DNA of 64,000 nucleotides from Myxococcus xanthus (GCF_006402735.1 NZ_CP017174.1:6924001-6988000), one strand, 5' to 3'; positions 46,968-57,628 are shown, numbered from the stretch's first letter. Numbers and translations are program-made. The notes: generated from the letters alone by a model not told the origin.

Positions 46968-48035
46968 TCAAGCAGCGCCTGCGTCGAAGGCGACACGCTC
47001 CGCCTCCGTAAGCCCCAAACCCTGTGAGCAGCCACGCTCCTTCGCGCGGATGCCCGCTTCCAGCACGGCCTGGACGGCGACGGCCTGGATGGGCGTCACG
47101 GGGTTGCGCGCCCCTCCCAGCAGGGCATCCCGAATGCCCGCGTAGTACTGACGGTAGTCTCCTGCTGAAGCGACGGTGGGGGCGCCATCCCGCCCAGGAG
47201 CCTCACCCCACGCCGAGCCTTCCGGGGACTCACCCGTCACCAGACGCGGCACCTGCGGCTCCCTACCCAACGTGAGCCACGACCCTCGTGAGCCATGCAC
47301 GGCGAAGCGAGGCATCGTGGCCGCGATGAGCATGGACGCCTGGAGCACCACCTGCCGCCGTGGATAGACGAGCGTGTACTGGAACCAGTCATCCACGAAA
47401 GCGCCCTCTCGCAGCGTCTCGCGCGTACCCGACACGGACTCCGGCAATCCAAACAGTTGCAGCGCCTGGTCAACGAGGTGCGGCCCCAGGTCGAACCACA
47501 CGCCCGCCCCAGGACCTATCTGTTCCCGCCACTGGCTGCGAACCTCGGGACGGAATCGGTCGAAGCGTGACTCGACGTGCGCCACGTGTCCCAGGGTGCC
47601 TTCCGCTAGCAGTGCCCTCAATGCCAGGAAGTCGGTGTCCCAACGCCGGTTGTGGAACACCGAGAGCAGCAGGCCGCGCGACTCCGCCACGGCGCGCAGC
47701 GCGCGGGCTTCCTCCAGGGTGATGGTGAAGGGCTTGTCGACGACGACGTGCTTCCCTGCCCGGAGCGCGGCCTCCGCCAGTGGCACGTGGAGTTCATTCG
47801 CCGTGGCGATGACGACCAGGTCCACATCGGGGTGCGTCGCCCCGGCTTCATGGGAGCCGCAGAAGGTGACGTTCGGCAGCGTGGAGCGCACCGCCTCTTC
47901 CTGGCGCGAGGCGACGACCTGGAGCACCAGCCCGTCCACACCTTGAATCAGCGGGGTGTGGATGTACCTGCCCGCGATGCCGAAGCCCAGCAAGGCCACT
48001 CGGAGAGGTGCTCGTCCAGGAGAGGAATCGGCCAT
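46968..48035 (-). CDS. Gfo/Idh/MocA-family oxidoreductase
   Basis: 355 residues; the ATG at 48035 is chosen because the Rossmann fold starts soon after (VALLGFGIAGRYIHTPLI). Other hallmarks are VVIATANELHVPLAEAALRA, GKHVVVDKPFTITLEEARAL and the C-terminal domain with GAGVWFDLGPHLVDQALQLF. It uses NAD(P)(H) on a sugar or inositol-like substrate, as in YdgJ/YhhX-type members. The stop lies 47 bp upstream of the SEC-C gene start, same strand. Confidence 0.92.
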   Translation of the reverse strand: MADSSPGRAPLRVALLGFGIAGRYIHTPLIQGVDGLVLQVVASRQEEAVRSTLPNVTFCGSHEAGATHPDVDLVVIATANELHVPLAEAALRAGKHVVVDKPFTITLEEARALRAVAESRGLLLSVFHNRRWDTDFLALRALLAEGTLGHVAHVESRFDRFRPEVRSQWREQIGPGAGVWFDLGPHLVDQALQLFGLPESVSGTRETLREGAFVDDWFQYTLVYPRRQVVLQASMLIAATMPRFAVHGSRGSWLTLGREPQVPRLVTGESPEGSAWGEAPGRDGAPTVASAGDYRQYYAGIRDALLGGARNPVTPIQAVAVQAVLEAGIRAKERGCSQGLGLTEAERVAFDAGAA

Positions 48036-48060
48036 GGCGCACCCTACCCTGGAAAGGGCA

Positions 48061-48090
48061 ACGCCGCCCGTCGAGGAGGACGGGCGGCGT
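48061..48090 (-). terminator. Terminator of the alternative complex III operon
   Basis: Perfect 12-bp repeat ACGCCGCCCGTC / GACGGGCGGCGT (48061-48072 and 48079-48090) with loop GAGGAG, 73 bp past the actF stop, followed on the minus strand by TGCCCTTTCC. Confidence 0.7.
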
Positions 48091-48163
48091 CGCGGTGGGG
48101 GAGCGGGCTTCCGGGGAGGCCTCGGCGCCGAGGCTTCCACCGCTCCCTTTCTCTGGAACAGGC

Positions 48164-49360
48164 TCAGGTGTGGTGGTGCAGGCTCTCCACCAGGTACGGG
48201 TCACCCACCGGCACCATGGGCGTGGAGCGCACGGTGCGCGTCACCGCCAGCGTGAAGAGCGCGGCCATGCCCACGAAGCCGGCCAGCTCGAACACGCCCA
48301 GGGCCACGCCGTCCGGCTGCAGGCCGGGCACCACCATCAGGTACAAGTCCAACCAGCGTCCCACCAGGAGGATGGCCGCCACGCGCAGCAGATGCGACGG
48401 ATTGCGCTTCGCCGGCCGGGGCAGCAGCAGCACGAAGGGCAACGCCCAGTTGAGCGCCACGTTCACATAGAAGGCCACGGCCCAGGTGCCGTGTAGCCGC
48501 GTGACGAAGTAGACCGTCTCCTCCGGGATGTTCGCGTACCAGATGAGCAGGAATTGCGAGAACCACAGATAAGCCCACAGCGTGGCGAAGCCGAACATCA
48601 GCTTGCCCAAGTCGTGCAGGTGGCTGGTGTTGAGCTGCGGCAGCGCACCCGCGCGGTGGAGCAGAATCGCCGTCACGGTGATGGCACACACGCTGGAGCT
48701 GAGCAGGCCGGCCACGTTGTAGAGCGCGTAGATGGTGCTGAACCAGTGCGGCTCCAGCGTCATCAGCCAGTCGAACGCGGCCAGACAGAAGGTCAGCGCG
48801 AAGAGAACCAGGAACACGGCCGACACCGTCACGTTGCGCCCGGCCAGCTCCGGGGAGCGCTCCGCGTCCTGCCGCAGGGAGATGCGCCGCAGCATCCACG
48901 TGAAGCCCACCCACAGCGCCAGCATCACCACCATGCGCACCGCGAAGAAGGGCACGTTGAGGAAGGCGGCCTTCTCGTGCAGCAGGTGGTCCGTCTCCAT
49001 GACGCCCGGCCTGGCCCACGGGTACAGCGAGGACACGAAGGGCAGCAGCGCCAGAATCGTCACCGCGCCCCAAGGCACGTAGGCCGCGAAGGCCTCGGGG
49101 ATGCGCTTGAACACGGTGAACCAGCCCGCGTTGGCCACGTACATCAGCGCCAGGAACACCGCCCCGCCCAGGCCCAGGCAGAGGAAGTAGAAGCCGCTGG
49201 TGAGCAGGCTCGTCAGGGCACGCTCACGCGCGATGGCCAACCCCGCCACCAGGATGCCCAGGCCCACGCCGGCCAACACCTGCGCCGCGCGGTGCACGGC
49301 GGGAGGAACCTCGAAGCCGCTGGTCGAAACAGCGGCCTCCTCATGCGTCGAAGCACTCAT
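48164..49360 (-). CDS. actF: Alternative complex III subunit ActF
   Basis: 398 residues; start at 49360 overlaps the actE stop (ATGA). About ten membrane helices of the NrfD/PsrC type, as in ActC, with PWGAVTILALLPFVSSLYPW, LTFCLAAFDWLMTLEPHWFS and YANIPEETVYFVTRLHGTW. In alternative complex III, ActF pairs with ActC in the membrane and is considered part of the quinol oxidation/proton path. Last gene of the operon. Confidence 0.93.
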   Translation of the reverse strand: MSASTHEEAAVSTSGFEVPPAVHRAAQVLAGVGLGILVAGLAIARERALTSLLTSGFYFLCLGLGGAVFLALMYVANAGWFTVFKRIPEAFAAYVPWGAVTILALLPFVSSLYPWARPGVMETDHLLHEKAAFLNVPFFAVRMVVMLALWVGFTWMLRRISLRQDAERSPELAGRNVTVSAVFLVLFALTFCLAAFDWLMTLEPHWFSTIYALYNVAGLLSSSVCAITVTAILLHRAGALPQLNTSHLHDLGKLMFGFATLWAYLWFSQFLLIWYANIPEETVYFVTRLHGTWAVAFYVNVALNWALPFVLLLPRPAKRNPSHLLRVAAILLVGRWLDLYLMVVPGLQPDGVALGVFELAGFVGMAALFTLAVTRTVRSTPMVPVGDPYLVESLHHHT

Positions 49361-49926
49361 GGCACGTCCTTCCGCGCCGTCCGCGCGGGGTCCTGCAAGG
49401 TCCGGACGTAGTGGACAATCTTCCACCGGTCCTCCGGAGCCACCTGCGAGCCATGGGCCGGCATCAGCCCCTGCCCGTGGGTGATGATGTGAAACATCTG
49501 TCCGTCCGGAAGCTGCCTCGCGTGCTCCGCCAGCAGCGACGGCGGCATGGGGAAGCGCGCGGTGACGAGCCCGTCTCCCAGGCCCTCCGTGCCGTGGCAC
49601 GGCCCGCAGTAGCGCGAGAAGGTCACCTTCCCCCGCGCCAGCACCTCCGGCGATGCCGGGTACGGGTTCTGGAGCTCCCGCCCCGCGCGTGCCGCCTCCT
49701 CGGTGCCCGCGGCCAGGTGCAGCGGCTGATGCCCACGCGGCACCGTCCCCTTCACCGGCGCCAGCAGCGTCTTGCCGTCCACGGTGACGGGGTTGGCCGA
49801 GAAGGTGTCGAACGGCACGGACGACACCATGTCCGGCGCGTATTCGAAGTTGGGCCGCGTCTCGTCCTGCTCGCAGCCCGCGACGGTCAGACTCAGGACC
49901 ACCACGCCCAGGTGCAGCCTTCTCAC
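49357..49926 (-). CDS. actE: Alternative complex III monohaem cytochrome c subunit ActE
   Basis: 189 residues. Lipoprotein signal ending LTVAGC. Residues about 100-180 form a cytochrome c domain with the CGPCH motif and an axial Met (FPMPPSLL or GLMPAHG). It is exposed on the periplasmic face and passes electrons from ActA/ActB to the oxidase. Overlaps actF and actD by 4 nt each. Confidence 0.92.
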   Translation of the reverse strand: MRRLHLGVVVLSLTVAGCEQDETRPNFEYAPDMVSSVPFDTFSANPVTVDGKTLLAPVKGTVPRGHQPLHLAAGTEEAARAGRELQNPYPASPEVLARGKVTFSRYCGPCHGTEGLGDGLVTARFPMPPSLLAEHARQLPDGQMFHIITHGQGLMPAHGSQVAPEDRWKIVHYVRTLQDPARTARKDVP

Positions 49927-50447
49927 GACGCCACCTCCTCCAGCAGGTCCGTCGCCACCGCGCCATGGCGGCGCATCAGGTCCTCGGCCGCGTCCAGCTC
50001 CGAGGGTGCCTCGCGCGGCGCCACCGCGATGGCGAACCGGTCATCCGTGACACGCGGGAGCACCGCGCGGCGGCTCCCCGGGAAGAGCTTCGCCCGCGCC
50101 AGGAAGGCCGCCACCGTCGCCAGCGCCGCGAACAGCACCGTCAGCTCGAAGGTCACCGGGATGAACGCGGGGAACGAGTTGAAGGGCTTGCCGCCCACGT
50201 TGAGCGGCCAGCTCACCACGCTGGTGTAGTACTGGAGAGACAGCGCCAGCGTGCAGCCCAGCAAGCCCGCGCCGAAGCACACCCACGTGAGGCGGCTGGG
50301 CTTGAGGCCCATGGCGTCGTCCAGGCCGTGCACCGCGTACGGTGTGTACACGTCGTGGAGGACGAAGCCCGCCTCGCGCACCGCGCGGGTGGCGTCGAGC
50401 ACCTGCGCCTCACTGTCGAAGTAGCCGATGAGAACCGGGGCACTCAT
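49923..50447 (-). CDS. actD: Alternative complex III membrane subunit ActD
   Basis: 174 residues. An N-terminal soluble ferredoxin-like fold ([36 protein letters not shown]) is followed by two membrane helices (about 57-78 and 100-120) with [20 protein letters not shown] between. This matches ActD (DUF3341). Overlaps actE and actC by 4 nt. Confidence 0.93.
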   Translation of the reverse strand: MSAPVLIGYFDSEAQVLDATRAVREAGFVLHDVYTPYAVHGLDDAMGLKPSRLTWVCFGAGLLGCTLALSLQYYTSVVSWPLNVGGKPFNSFPAFIPVTFELTVLFAALATVAAFLARAKLFPGSRRAVLPRVTDDRFAIAVAPREAPSELDAAEDLMRRHGAVATDLLEEVAS

Positions 50448-51922
50448 ACAGGTACATCCTTTCGGGTGGCGATGGCCAGCGGCACCGGCGACACGGGCCG
50501 GTGGGCCACGGGGTGCGGCTCCTCGGCGACCGGCTTCGCGGGCGGGCGCGGCTGCGTTTCATGACCTTCGCGAGCGAAGCCCAGCACGCTCTTCACCTCG
50601 CCGATGGAGATGATGGGCAGCACGCGGACGAAGAGCAGGAACAGCGTGAAGAAGAGGCCGAAGGTGCCGATGAAGGTCCCCACCTCCACCATCGTCGGCG
50701 TGTACATGGCCCAGCTCGACGGCAGGAAGTCGCGGTGGAGGCTGGTGACGATGATGACGAAGCGCTCGAACCACATGCCCACGTTGATGACCAGCGACAG
50801 GACGAAGATGGCTGCGGGCGAGGTACGTATCTTCTTGAACCAGAAGAGGTGCGGCGACACCACGTTGCACGTCACCATGATCCAGTAGGCCCAGGCGTAG
50901 GGGCCGAAGGCGCGGTTCATGAAGGCGAAGCGCTCGTAGGGGTTGCCCGAGTACCAGGCGATGAAGAACTCCGTCGCGTACGCCAGCGACACCAGGCCAC
51001 CCGTGACGATGATGATTTTCGTCATGTTCTCCAGGTGGCGCAGGGTGATGAGGTGCTCGTAGCCCAGCACTACGCGGGTGATGATCATCAGCGTCAGCAC
51101 CATGGCGAAGCCGCTGAACACCGCGCCCGCGACGAAGTACGGCGGGAAGATGGTGGTGTGCCAGCCAGGGATGACCGACGTGGCGAAGTCCATGGAGACG
51201 ATGGTGTGCACGCTGAGCACCAGCGGCGTCGCCAGGCCCGCCAGCAGCAGGTACACCGTCTCGTAGCGGCTCCACGTCCGGTTCGAGCCCGTCCACCCCA
51301 GCGACATCACCTTGAAGACGGCCTTGCGAATCCCCGCCTTCGCCCTGTCGCGCACCGTGGCCAGGTCCGGAATCAGGCCCACGTACCAGAACACCGCCGA
51401 CACGGTGAAGTACGTGGAGATGGCGAACACGTCCCACAAGAGCGGCGAGCGGAAGTTCACCCACAAGCTGCCGCGGTCGTTCGGATACGGCATCACCCAG
51501 AAGGCCAGCCACGGCCGGCCCATGTGGATGAGGGGGAAGAGCGCCGCGCACATGACGGCGAACAACGTCATCGCCTCCGCCGCGCGGTTGATGCTGGTGC
51601 GCCACTTCTGCCGGAAGAGGAAGAGGATGGCGGAGATGAGCGTGCCGGCGTGGCCGATGCCCACCCAGAACACGAAGTTGGTGATGTCGAAGGCCCAGCC
51701 AATCGTCTTGTTGAGGCCCCACACTCCGATGCCCGTCGCCACCTGGTAGCCGACGATGCCGGCGCCCGTGCCGAGCACGGACACCGCGATGCCGAAGGCC
51801 ACCCACCACTTCCACGTGGGGGCCCGCTCCATGGGGGCGCAGATCTCCTCGGTGAGCTGGCCCAGGGAGCGCGGCTCGGTGACGAGCGGTTCGCGCAGCG
51901 GGGACAGATGCTGGTTGCTCAT
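50444..51922 (-). CDS. actC: Alternative complex III membrane subunit ActC (NrfD-like)
   Basis: 492 residues with ten or so membrane helices. Conserved words are [70 protein letters not shown] and [20 protein letters not shown]. This is the PsrC/NrfD-like quinol-binding subunit beside the iron-sulfur subunit ActB. Overlaps actD and actB by 4 nt each. Confidence 0.95.
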   Translation of the reverse strand: MSNQHLSPLREPLVTEPRSLGQLTEEICAPMERAPTWKWWVAFGIAVSVLGTGAGIVGYQVATGIGVWGLNKTIGWAFDITNFVFWVGIGHAGTLISAILFLFRQKWRTSINRAAEAMTLFAVMCAALFPLIHMGRPWLAFWVMPYPNDRGSLWVNFRSPLLWDVFAISTYFTVSAVFWYVGLIPDLATVRDRAKAGIRKAVFKVMSLGWTGSNRTWSRYETVYLLLAGLATPLVLSVHTIVSMDFATSVIPGWHTTIFPPYFVAGAVFSGFAMVLTLMIITRVVLGYEHLITLRHLENMTKIIIVTGGLVSLAYATEFFIAWYSGNPYERFAFMNRAFGPYAWAYWIMVTCNVVSPHLFWFKKIRTSPAAIFVLSLVINVGMWFERFVIIVTSLHRDFLPSSWAMYTPTMVEVGTFIGTFGLFFTLFLLFVRVLPIISIGEVKSVLGFAREGHETQPRPPAKPVAEEPHPVAHRPVSPVPLAIATRKDVPV

Positions 51923-54897
51923 GTGCCGCTTCCCGACCCGGTGTTCCGGATCTTCGTGAGGTAGGTGATGGACGACCCGATGTTCAGCTCCTCCAGCAGC
52001 CGGAACGCGCGCCCGTCCTTCGCCAGTCGCGCCACCTGGCTGTCCGGGTCGTTCACGTCACCGAAGTGGATGGCCTTCGCGGGGCAGCTCTGCTGGCACG
52101 CCGTCTGGATGTCCCCGTCACGCAGCGGGCGGCCTTCCCGGTTCGCGGCGGCCTTGGACTCCTGGATGCGCTGCACGCACATCGAGCACTTCTCCATGAC
52201 GCCCCGGCTGCGCACCACGACGTCCGGGTTGAGCACCATCCGCTCCAACGGCTCGGCGTGCTCGTAGTCGAACCAGTTGAAGCGGCGGACCTTCGTGGGG
52301 CAGTTGTTGGCGCAGTACCGGGTCCCCACGCAGCGGTTGTAGACCTGCTGATTGAGGCCCTCGCTGGAGTGCACCGTGGCCAGAACCGGGCACACCGTCT
52401 CGCACGGCGCATTCTCACAGTGCTGGCACATCATCGGCTGGTGGACGACCTGGGGATTGGCTTCGTCACCCTGGTAGTACCGATCGATGCGCATCCAGTG
52501 CATGTCCCGCCGGCGCAGCACCTCCTCGCGCCCCACGCTGGGGATGTTGTTCTCCGCCTGGCACGACACCACGCAGGCCGAGCACCCCGTGCAGGCGCTC
52601 AGGTCCACCGCCAGCGCCCACCGGTGCCCCTTGTACTCGTGGCCGGACCACAGGGAGAGCGAGTGCCCTCCCCCGCCGTGCCCCGCCTGCACCTCGTTGC
52701 CCGCGCGCGGGTTGGCCAGGAAGGCGGCCAGCTCCGCTTCGCGCACGTGCGGCCGTCCCTCCAGCCGGTGGTGCGTCTGCGTCAGCGCCAGGGGCTGCTG
52801 CTCGCCCGTGGCCTGCACCGTGACGCCGGGGACCATGCGCCGCGCCCGTCCGTCCACCACCGCCGACAGCGGGTAGCCGTTGACGCCGATGCCGTCCGCG
52901 ACGCGCCCGGCCTGCGTGCGGCCGTAGCCCACCGCCACCGCGATGACGGAGGGGTGCGTTCCCGCCTGCACCAGCACTGGCAGCGACAGCGTCGTGCTCC
53001 CCGCCCGGACCTGGACGACGTCGCCGTCCTTCAACCCCAGCGCCGTCGCGCGGGCCGGGGCGATGCACGCCGGGTTGCCCCACGTCACCTTGGTGATGGG
53101 GTCCGCCACCTCCTGGAGCCAGGCGTTGTTCGCGGGCGCGCCATCACGCAGCGCCACCGTGGGGTACAGCACCAGCTCCCACTCCGCGGCATGACGGGCC
53201 ACGCCGGCCAGCGCCTTCGCCAGCCCTTCCTCGCGGAAGGCGGGTGCTTCCGGCGCGGCGTCGCTGAGCGTCACCACGCCCCGGCGGAGGGCATCGTCCC
53301 AGAAGGCGCCGAAGCCCTGCCCCAGGCCGCTGGCCCGGGGGAAGACCTCTGACTCCCAGCGCGCGCGGAGGAAGTCGTAGTGCGGCTGGGGTGCTCCCGC
53401 CCACTGGAGGAGCGACTCCACACCGCCGCGCGTCTCGTGCAGCGGCGCCACAGCGGGCTGACGCAGGGACACGACGCCCCGGCGCACCTCCGCGTCGCCC
53501 CACGACTCCAGCGCGGTGGACTCAGGTGCATGGAGGCCCACGTGCACGGCCGTCTCGTCCCGCCGGTCGCTGGTGGACAGCGTGAGCGGCACGCCCTTCA
53601 GCAGCGCCGCCAGCTCCGCGCCGCGCGGGTCGCTGTAGACGGGATTGGCGCCCATGAAGAGCACCGCGCCCACGCTGCCGGCGCGCAGCTCGGTCAGCAG
53701 CGTCCCCAAGGACAGCGCGTCCGCGTCCAGCGTAGTGCCGTCCGCCAGCGACACCGTGTGGCCCTCGTTGCCCAGCAGTGCGTTGGCGGTGTTGGCCAGC
53801 ACCTGCGTGGCCACGTCATCACCGCCCGCCACCACCAGGGCTTCCTGGCGCTGGGCCCACAGCGAGTCCGCGAGCTCCACCCTCGCGGCCTCGTCCAGCG
53901 CGGGCGGCGGCAGCGACGGCAGTCCGGGCACCTCGCGGCCCGCCTTCACCGCCAGCCGCCGCACCAGGTCCGCCAGCACCAGCGCCACATCGGAAGGCGC
54001 CACCACGAAGCGGCGGTCCGCGGCGGCACCGGTGAGAGTCATCACCGGCTCCACCTGGAAGTGCCGCGACATCGTCCGGCGCCGGGCCGCGTCGCGCGAC
54101 TCCGCGTACTGCCGGGTGAAGGCCACGGGCGACACCCACGTCCCCAGGAAGTCCGCGCCGAAGCTGGCGATGACGGCGGCCTTGTCGAAGCGGTAGTCCG
54201 GCACGGCGCGCACGCCGTGCGTGACGCGGTGGGCGTCGGCGATGGCGGCCAGCTCGCCCAGAGCTTCATCGCGCACGGTGCGCGCGGTGGGGTACGCGGT
54301 CAGGAAGCGCTTCACGGCCGCCTCCGCCGTGGGCCCCAGGTGCCAGGGCAACACCACGCGGATTCCCTTCCCCACCTCGGTGGCCTTGCGCAGGGCCTGC
54401 GTGACGTCCGCGTCCAGGTCCGTCCAGGACACGCGCGTGGCGCCGCGAGTGGGGTAACGGGCGCGGCTCGCGTCATAGAGGGACAGCACCGACGCCTGGC
54501 CCACCGCGCACACGCCGCCGCGAGACACGGGGTGCTCGTCGTTGCCTTCCACCTTGATGGGGCGGCCATCGCGCGTCTTCAGCAGCAGGCCGCACCGGGC
54601 GCTGCACCCGTTGCAGGTGGACGCGTACCAGAGCGCCAGCCCCGGCGTGACTTCATCCGGGCGCGCCACGTAGGGAATGATTTGCTGCACCGGCGCGCGC
54701 TGGCAGGCCACCATGGCCGCCGCGGCGCTCAGGCCCATCAGCTTGAAGAAGTCACGGCGGCTGTTCGCATCCGGAGGCGTGGCGGCGACGCCCACCGGGA
54801 GCGGCTCCGCGAATTCATCCTGCGTCTGTGCGAGAGCGCCAAGGTCGCCAGCGCGCTCCGCCAGGCTCTGCCAGTACTTGGGAAGTGGGTCGGACAT
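51919..54897 (-). CDS. actB: Alternative complex III iron-sulfur subunit ActB
   Basis: 992 residues. A Tat signal ([20 protein letters not shown]) ends in a lipobox-like Cys. Residues about 90-720 resemble the molybdopterin oxidoreductase fold, with [19 protein letters not shown] near the start; ActB is known not to bind molybdenum. The C-terminal ~250 residues are a four-cluster ferredoxin domain: [38 protein letters not shown] and CSMCVQRI with CQQSCP. It links ActC to the haem subunits. 12 bp separate it from actA. Confidence 0.95.
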   Translation of the reverse strand: MSDPLPKYWQSLAERAGDLGALAQTQDEFAEPLPVGVAATPPDANSRRDFFKLMGLSAAAAMVACQRAPVQQIIPYVARPDEVTPGLALWYASTCNGCSARCGLLLKTRDGRPIKVEGNDEHPVSRGGVCAVGQASVLSLYDASRARYPTRGATRVSWTDLDADVTQALRKATEVGKGIRVVLPWHLGPTAEAAVKRFLTAYPTARTVRDEALGELAAIADAHRVTHGVRAVPDYRFDKAAVIASFGADFLGTWVSPVAFTRQYAESRDAARRRTMSRHFQVEPVMTLTGAAADRRFVVAPSDVALVLADLVRRLAVKAGREVPGLPSLPPPALDEAARVELADSLWAQRQEALVVAGGDDVATQVLANTANALLGNEGHTVSLADGTTLDADALSLGTLLTELRAGSVGAVLFMGANPVYSDPRGAELAALLKGVPLTLSTSDRRDETAVHVGLHAPESTALESWGDAEVRRGVVSLRQPAVAPLHETRGGVESLLQWAGAPQPHYDFLRARWESEVFPRASGLGQGFGAFWDDALRRGVVTLSDAAPEAPAFREEGLAKALAGVARHAAEWELVLYPTVALRDGAPANNAWLQEVADPITKVTWGNPACIAPARATALGLKDGDVVQVRAGSTTLSLPVLVQAGTHPSVIAVAVGYGRTQAGRVADGIGVNGYPLSAVVDGRARRMVPGVTVQATGEQQPLALTQTHHRLEGRPHVREAELAAFLANPRAGNEVQAGHGGGGHSLSLWSGHEYKGHRWALAVDLSACTGCSACVVSCQAENNIPSVGREEVLRRRDMHWMRIDRYYQGDEANPQVVHQPMMCQHCENAPCETVCPVLATVHSSEGLNQQVYNRCVGTRYCANNCPTKVRRFNWFDYEHAEPLERMVLNPDVVVRSRGVMEKCSMCVQRIQESKAAANREGRPLRDGDIQTACQQSCPAKAIHFGDVNDPDSQVARLAKDGRAFRLLEELNIGSSITYLTKIRNTGSGSGT

Positions 54898-54909
54898 GGA
54901 TGGGACTCC

Positions 54910-55539
54910 TCAGCGGTGGCAGCTCGAGCAGTCCGTGGGGGGCTGCAGGATTCGAGGGGCCTTCAACGGCTCCGGCGCGGGCGCACCGGACGACAAGGCC
55001 AACAGCTCTCCAGCGCGGGGCGCGGAAGGCGGCGGCGCGGACACCTGCTTCGCCGCCGTGTCGCGGTGGCAGTCCAGGCACCAGCCCATCGTCATGGGCT
55101 CCTTCTGCTCCACGCGCACCATCTCCTGCACGGGCCCGTGGCACGTCTGGCAGTCCAGGCCCGCGCTCACGTGGCTGGCATGGTTGAAGTACGCGTGGTC
55201 TGGCAGACGGTGGATGCGAACCCACGCCAGCGGCTTGTTCTCCGCCACCGCGGCCGCGACCTTCTTGATTTCGGGCGAGTCCGTCTTCACCTGCGTGTGG
55301 CAGTTCATGCACACGCTGGTGGAGGGCACGCCGGCGTGGCGGCTCTTCTCCGCGCCCACGTGGCAGTACTGACAATCCAGGCCGTACTGCCCGGCGTGGA
55401 CGGCGTGGGAGAAGGCCACGGGCTGCTCGGGCATGTAGCCCTGCTGGTTGTTCACCGGGCCGCTGCATGCCGTCAGGGACAGGGCCAGCCAGCCAGCGGT
55501 CAGGGCACGACAAGGGAAGCGAGTCGAGGCGTCTTTCAT
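54910..55539 (-). CDS. actA: Alternative complex III pentahaem cytochrome c subunit ActA
   Basis: 209 residues with a lipoprotein-like signal ending LSLTAC. Five CxxCH haem motifs are visible: CQYCH, CMNCH, CQTCH, CLDCH and, at the very end, CSSCH, with extra His residues (FSHAVHAG, FNHASHVS) as axial ligands. This matches ActA of Rhodothermus-type complexes. It faces the periplasm. 18 bp separate it from the upstream gene. Confidence 0.94.
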   Translation of the reverse strand: MKDASTRFPCRALTAGWLALSLTACSGPVNNQQGYMPEQPVAFSHAVHAGQYGLDCQYCHVGAEKSRHAGVPSTSVCMNCHTQVKTDSPEIKKVAAAVAENKPLAWVRIHRLPDHAYFNHASHVSAGLDCQTCHGPVQEMVRVEQKEPMTMGWCLDCHRDTAAKQVSAPPPSAPRAGELLALSSGAPAPEPLKAPRILQPPTDCSSCHR

Positions 55540-55557
55540 GACGGGTGTGCCGCCGCG

Positions 55558-56166
55558 TCAGCGGGCGGTCTCCTCCCGAGGCGTGACGAGCAGGGGCGCG
55601 GTGATGGGCTCGGGCCGCGCGCGGATGAAGAGAGCCAGCGCCAGCACCACCATCCCGAACAGGGTGTGGAACTGGACGATGAAGGGCGCCTGCGCCAGCA
55701 GCGACGCGTCCGGCTGGAAGGCCAGCACCGAGCGCAGGTACGGCACCACCACGTGGACGTACCAGGCAGAGCCCCAGCGCACCGCCACCGCCAGGTAGAT
55801 GCCGGAGAGGGACTGCGCGAACAGCAACCCCAGCAGCGCGGCGGTGCTCCACTGCCCTTCCCGGACGCGGCGCACCGTCAGGCCCGCCAGGCCCCAGGCG
55901 AGCAGCAGCGCGCCGATGAGACTCACCGCCTCCAGCGTGAAGAGGCGGCCCGGCGACGCATTGAAGGCCTGCATCACGCGCGGCGCCAGCAGCCCCAGCA
56001 GATGGTTCAGGCCCACGATGGCGGCCCCCGCCAGCACGGCCCGTCCCGATTGCGTCCAGGGCGTGGGGGCACTCGCGGGTGCGCGTGCCATCAGCCGGCG
56101 CGCAACTCCCGCCACGGCCGCGCCCGCCGCCACGTAGGGGATGGCGGAGAAGAGGGCTTCACTCAC
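55558..56166 (-). CDS. NarI-like membrane protein upstream of actA
   Basis: 202 residues with about five membrane helices. The C-terminal half (SGIYLAVAVRWGSAWYVHVV, then FHTLFGMVVLALALFIRARP) resembles the nitrate reductase gamma subunit NarI. Only H55, H138 and H167 are present; NarI uses four His for two haems b, so one or no haem is likely. It overlaps the upstream cytochrome gene by 4 nt and precedes actA by 18 bp, so it is probably made with complex III. Quinone contact is a reasonable guess. Confidence 0.78.
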   Translation of the reverse strand: MSEALFSAIPYVAAGAAVAGVARRLMARAPASAPTPWTQSGRAVLAGAAIVGLNHLLGLLAPRVMQAFNASPGRLFTLEAVSLIGALLLAWGLAGLTVRRVREGQWSTAALLGLLFAQSLSGIYLAVAVRWGSAWYVHVVVPYLRSVLAFQPDASLLAQAPFIVQFHTLFGMVVLALALFIRARPEPITAPLLVTPREETAR

Positions 56167-56972
56167 GGCTGACCTCGCTTGGTGTGCGCGTTGAAGGCAA
56201 CGCCCATGAACCCGAGCACCGCGAGCATTCCGACGAGGCCCAGGTAGAAGAAATCCCTGTCCGTGCGAGGCTTGCTGCCGTCGCGCGACACGTCCGCGAG
56301 GTACGCCTTGAGGGCGTATTGCTCCTCCTCCTCCAGCGGGGCCTTCGCGTACAGCGCGGCCATCATCGGCGTGTCCAGCTTCGCCAGCAGAGGCCGCATG
56401 CCGCGCTCGCCCATGCGCGCGAAGGCGAAGGTGAGGTTGGGCCCCAGCGTGCCGCCGCCCGCCACGCCCAGCCCGCGCACGTCATGACAGCCGAAGCAGG
56501 CGGGACCGCCCTTCGCCAGGGCTTCCGTGCCCTCGAAGAGCCGGCGGCCGCGCGCAATCTCTTCCGAAGTCGCGTCCGTGCCCATCTTCGCCGCGGGCGA
56601 TGGCTTGCAGCCGCCCATCCCCTTCTGCGTGCAGTCGCGGAAGAAGGCGTAGAGGGCGCCGAGCTCCTCGGGAGCGAGCTGCTGGTCCGGCATGCGGATG
56701 CCGTTGAACTGCTTCAGCAGCGCGTTGGCCACCGGGTCGCCTTCGTCGATGACGGCGCCGGGGCTGGTGATGAAGCGGGTGACCCATGCTTCGTCGCGCC
56801 GCTCCATGACGCCGTGCAGGTCCGGCCCCACGCGGTCGCCCTCGCCCACCGTGTGACAGGTGGCGCAGCGCTGCGTGAAGAGCGTGGCCCCTTGCGAGGC
56901 GCTCTGCGCTCCCGCCACTGGCGCCGCCACCAGGGCCAGAAGCTGAATGACGGGGACGAGCCCCCGCGCCAT
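56163..56972 (-). CDS. Membrane-anchored diheme cytochrome c, first gene of the act operon
   Basis: 269 residues from ATG 56972 (AGGAAGGA about ten bases upstream); an ATG at 57005 is in frame but less well placed. Signal peptide ends around VAGAQS. Two cytochrome c domains carry CATCH (about 35) and CFGCH (about 160). A C-terminal membrane helix (FFYLGLVGMLAVLGFMGVAF) anchors it with most of the protein in the periplasm. The layout recalls a cytochrome c1-like electron acceptor. Overlaps the NarI-like gene by 4 nt. Confidence 0.87.
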   Translation of the reverse strand: MARGLVPVIQLLALVAAPVAGAQSASQGATLFTQRCATCHTVGEGDRVGPDLHGVMERRDEAWVTRFITSPGAVIDEGDPVANALLKQFNGIRMPDQQLAPEELGALYAFFRDCTQKGMGGCKPSPAAKMGTDATSEEIARGRRLFEGTEALAKGGPACFGCHDVRGLGVAGGGTLGPNLTFAFARMGERGMRPLLAKLDTPMMAALYAKAPLEEEEQYALKAYLADVSRDGSKPRTDRDFFYLGLVGMLAVLGFMGVAFNAHTKRGQP

Positions 56973-57091
56973 GCGCGGTCGTCCTTCCTGGGCATGTGTC
57001 CGCATCGCCGCGTGCCCCTCCTCGAAGGGAGGCCGGGCTCACTGCCCGGCACGCACGACACGAATTGCAATGCGAGGGCCAGAATGACGAA

Positions 57092-57129
57092 AGGCCAACA
57101 CCCAGGCGAACATGCGTGGGGGTTGGCCT
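57092..57129 (-). terminator. Terminator between the small membrane gene and the act operon
   Basis: AGGCCAACACCC (57092-57103) and GGGGGTTGGCCT (57118-57129) pair with one mismatch; the loop is 14 nt. On the minus strand the stem is followed by TTCGTCATTCT. It would end the transcript of the gene at 57189. Confidence 0.6.
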
Positions 57130-57188
57130 GATGCGCGCAGCATTTGCGCCGCGCGCCGTGATTCAGCGCAGCATTTACCCGGCGCGGC

Positions 57189-57587
57189 TCACATCGCCGT
57201 CGTGGTGAACACGCCACGGCCAATGGCCATGATGCCGCCGATGATGAAGACGATGGACACCACCACGCCCACCAGCGGCAGCACGAAGGCCGGCTGCGGC
57301 TTGCGGCGGTTGATGGACAGCGTCGCCTGCGCCACACCGGCGGCGAGCACCATCATCACGATGTGCCCGATGAGCGCCGGGTAATAGAAGCGCGTCACCA
57401 GCACGCCGACGCCCAGCAGTACCTGGAGCTGGAGCAGCCCGGAGTAGGCCGAGCCCAGGATGCGCCCCAGCTTGTCGAAGGGCTTCCGGGTGGCGAGCCC
57501 GTAGGCGAAGTACGCGAGGGCCAGGATGCCAGCCAGCAGCACCAGATAACGGAGCCCGGAGTGGGCGTAGAAGAGCATTCGGTCCAT
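57189..57587 (-). CDS. Small four-helix membrane protein
   Basis: 132 residues with four hydrophobic segments (about 11-28, 45-63, 71-88 and 102-122). Conserved-looking parts are FYAHSGLRYLVLLAGILAL, YYPALIGHIVMMVLAAGVAQ and a charged loop INRRKPQPAF. H9 and H75 could be haem ligands, but this is speculative. Such proteins are often found beside cytochrome genes; here it follows a cytochrome c peroxidase by 41 bp. Family not assigned. Confidence 0.7.
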   Translation of the reverse strand: MDRMLFYAHSGLRYLVLLAGILALAYFAYGLATRKPFDKLGRILGSAYSGLLQLQVLLGVGVLVTRFYYPALIGHIVMMVLAAGVAQATLSINRRKPQPAFVLPLVGVVVSIVFIIGGIMAIGRGVFTTTAM

Positions 57588-57628
57588 GGACCTTGCTGCT
57601 TAGCAACGCGCGGGGCGCCGCGCACCTT

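Noticed and set aside
53380-56172. 930-codon plus-strand frame across actB/actA
   Set aside because: Arg/His/Gly-rich, with no domain. The act genes on the other strand explain the region.
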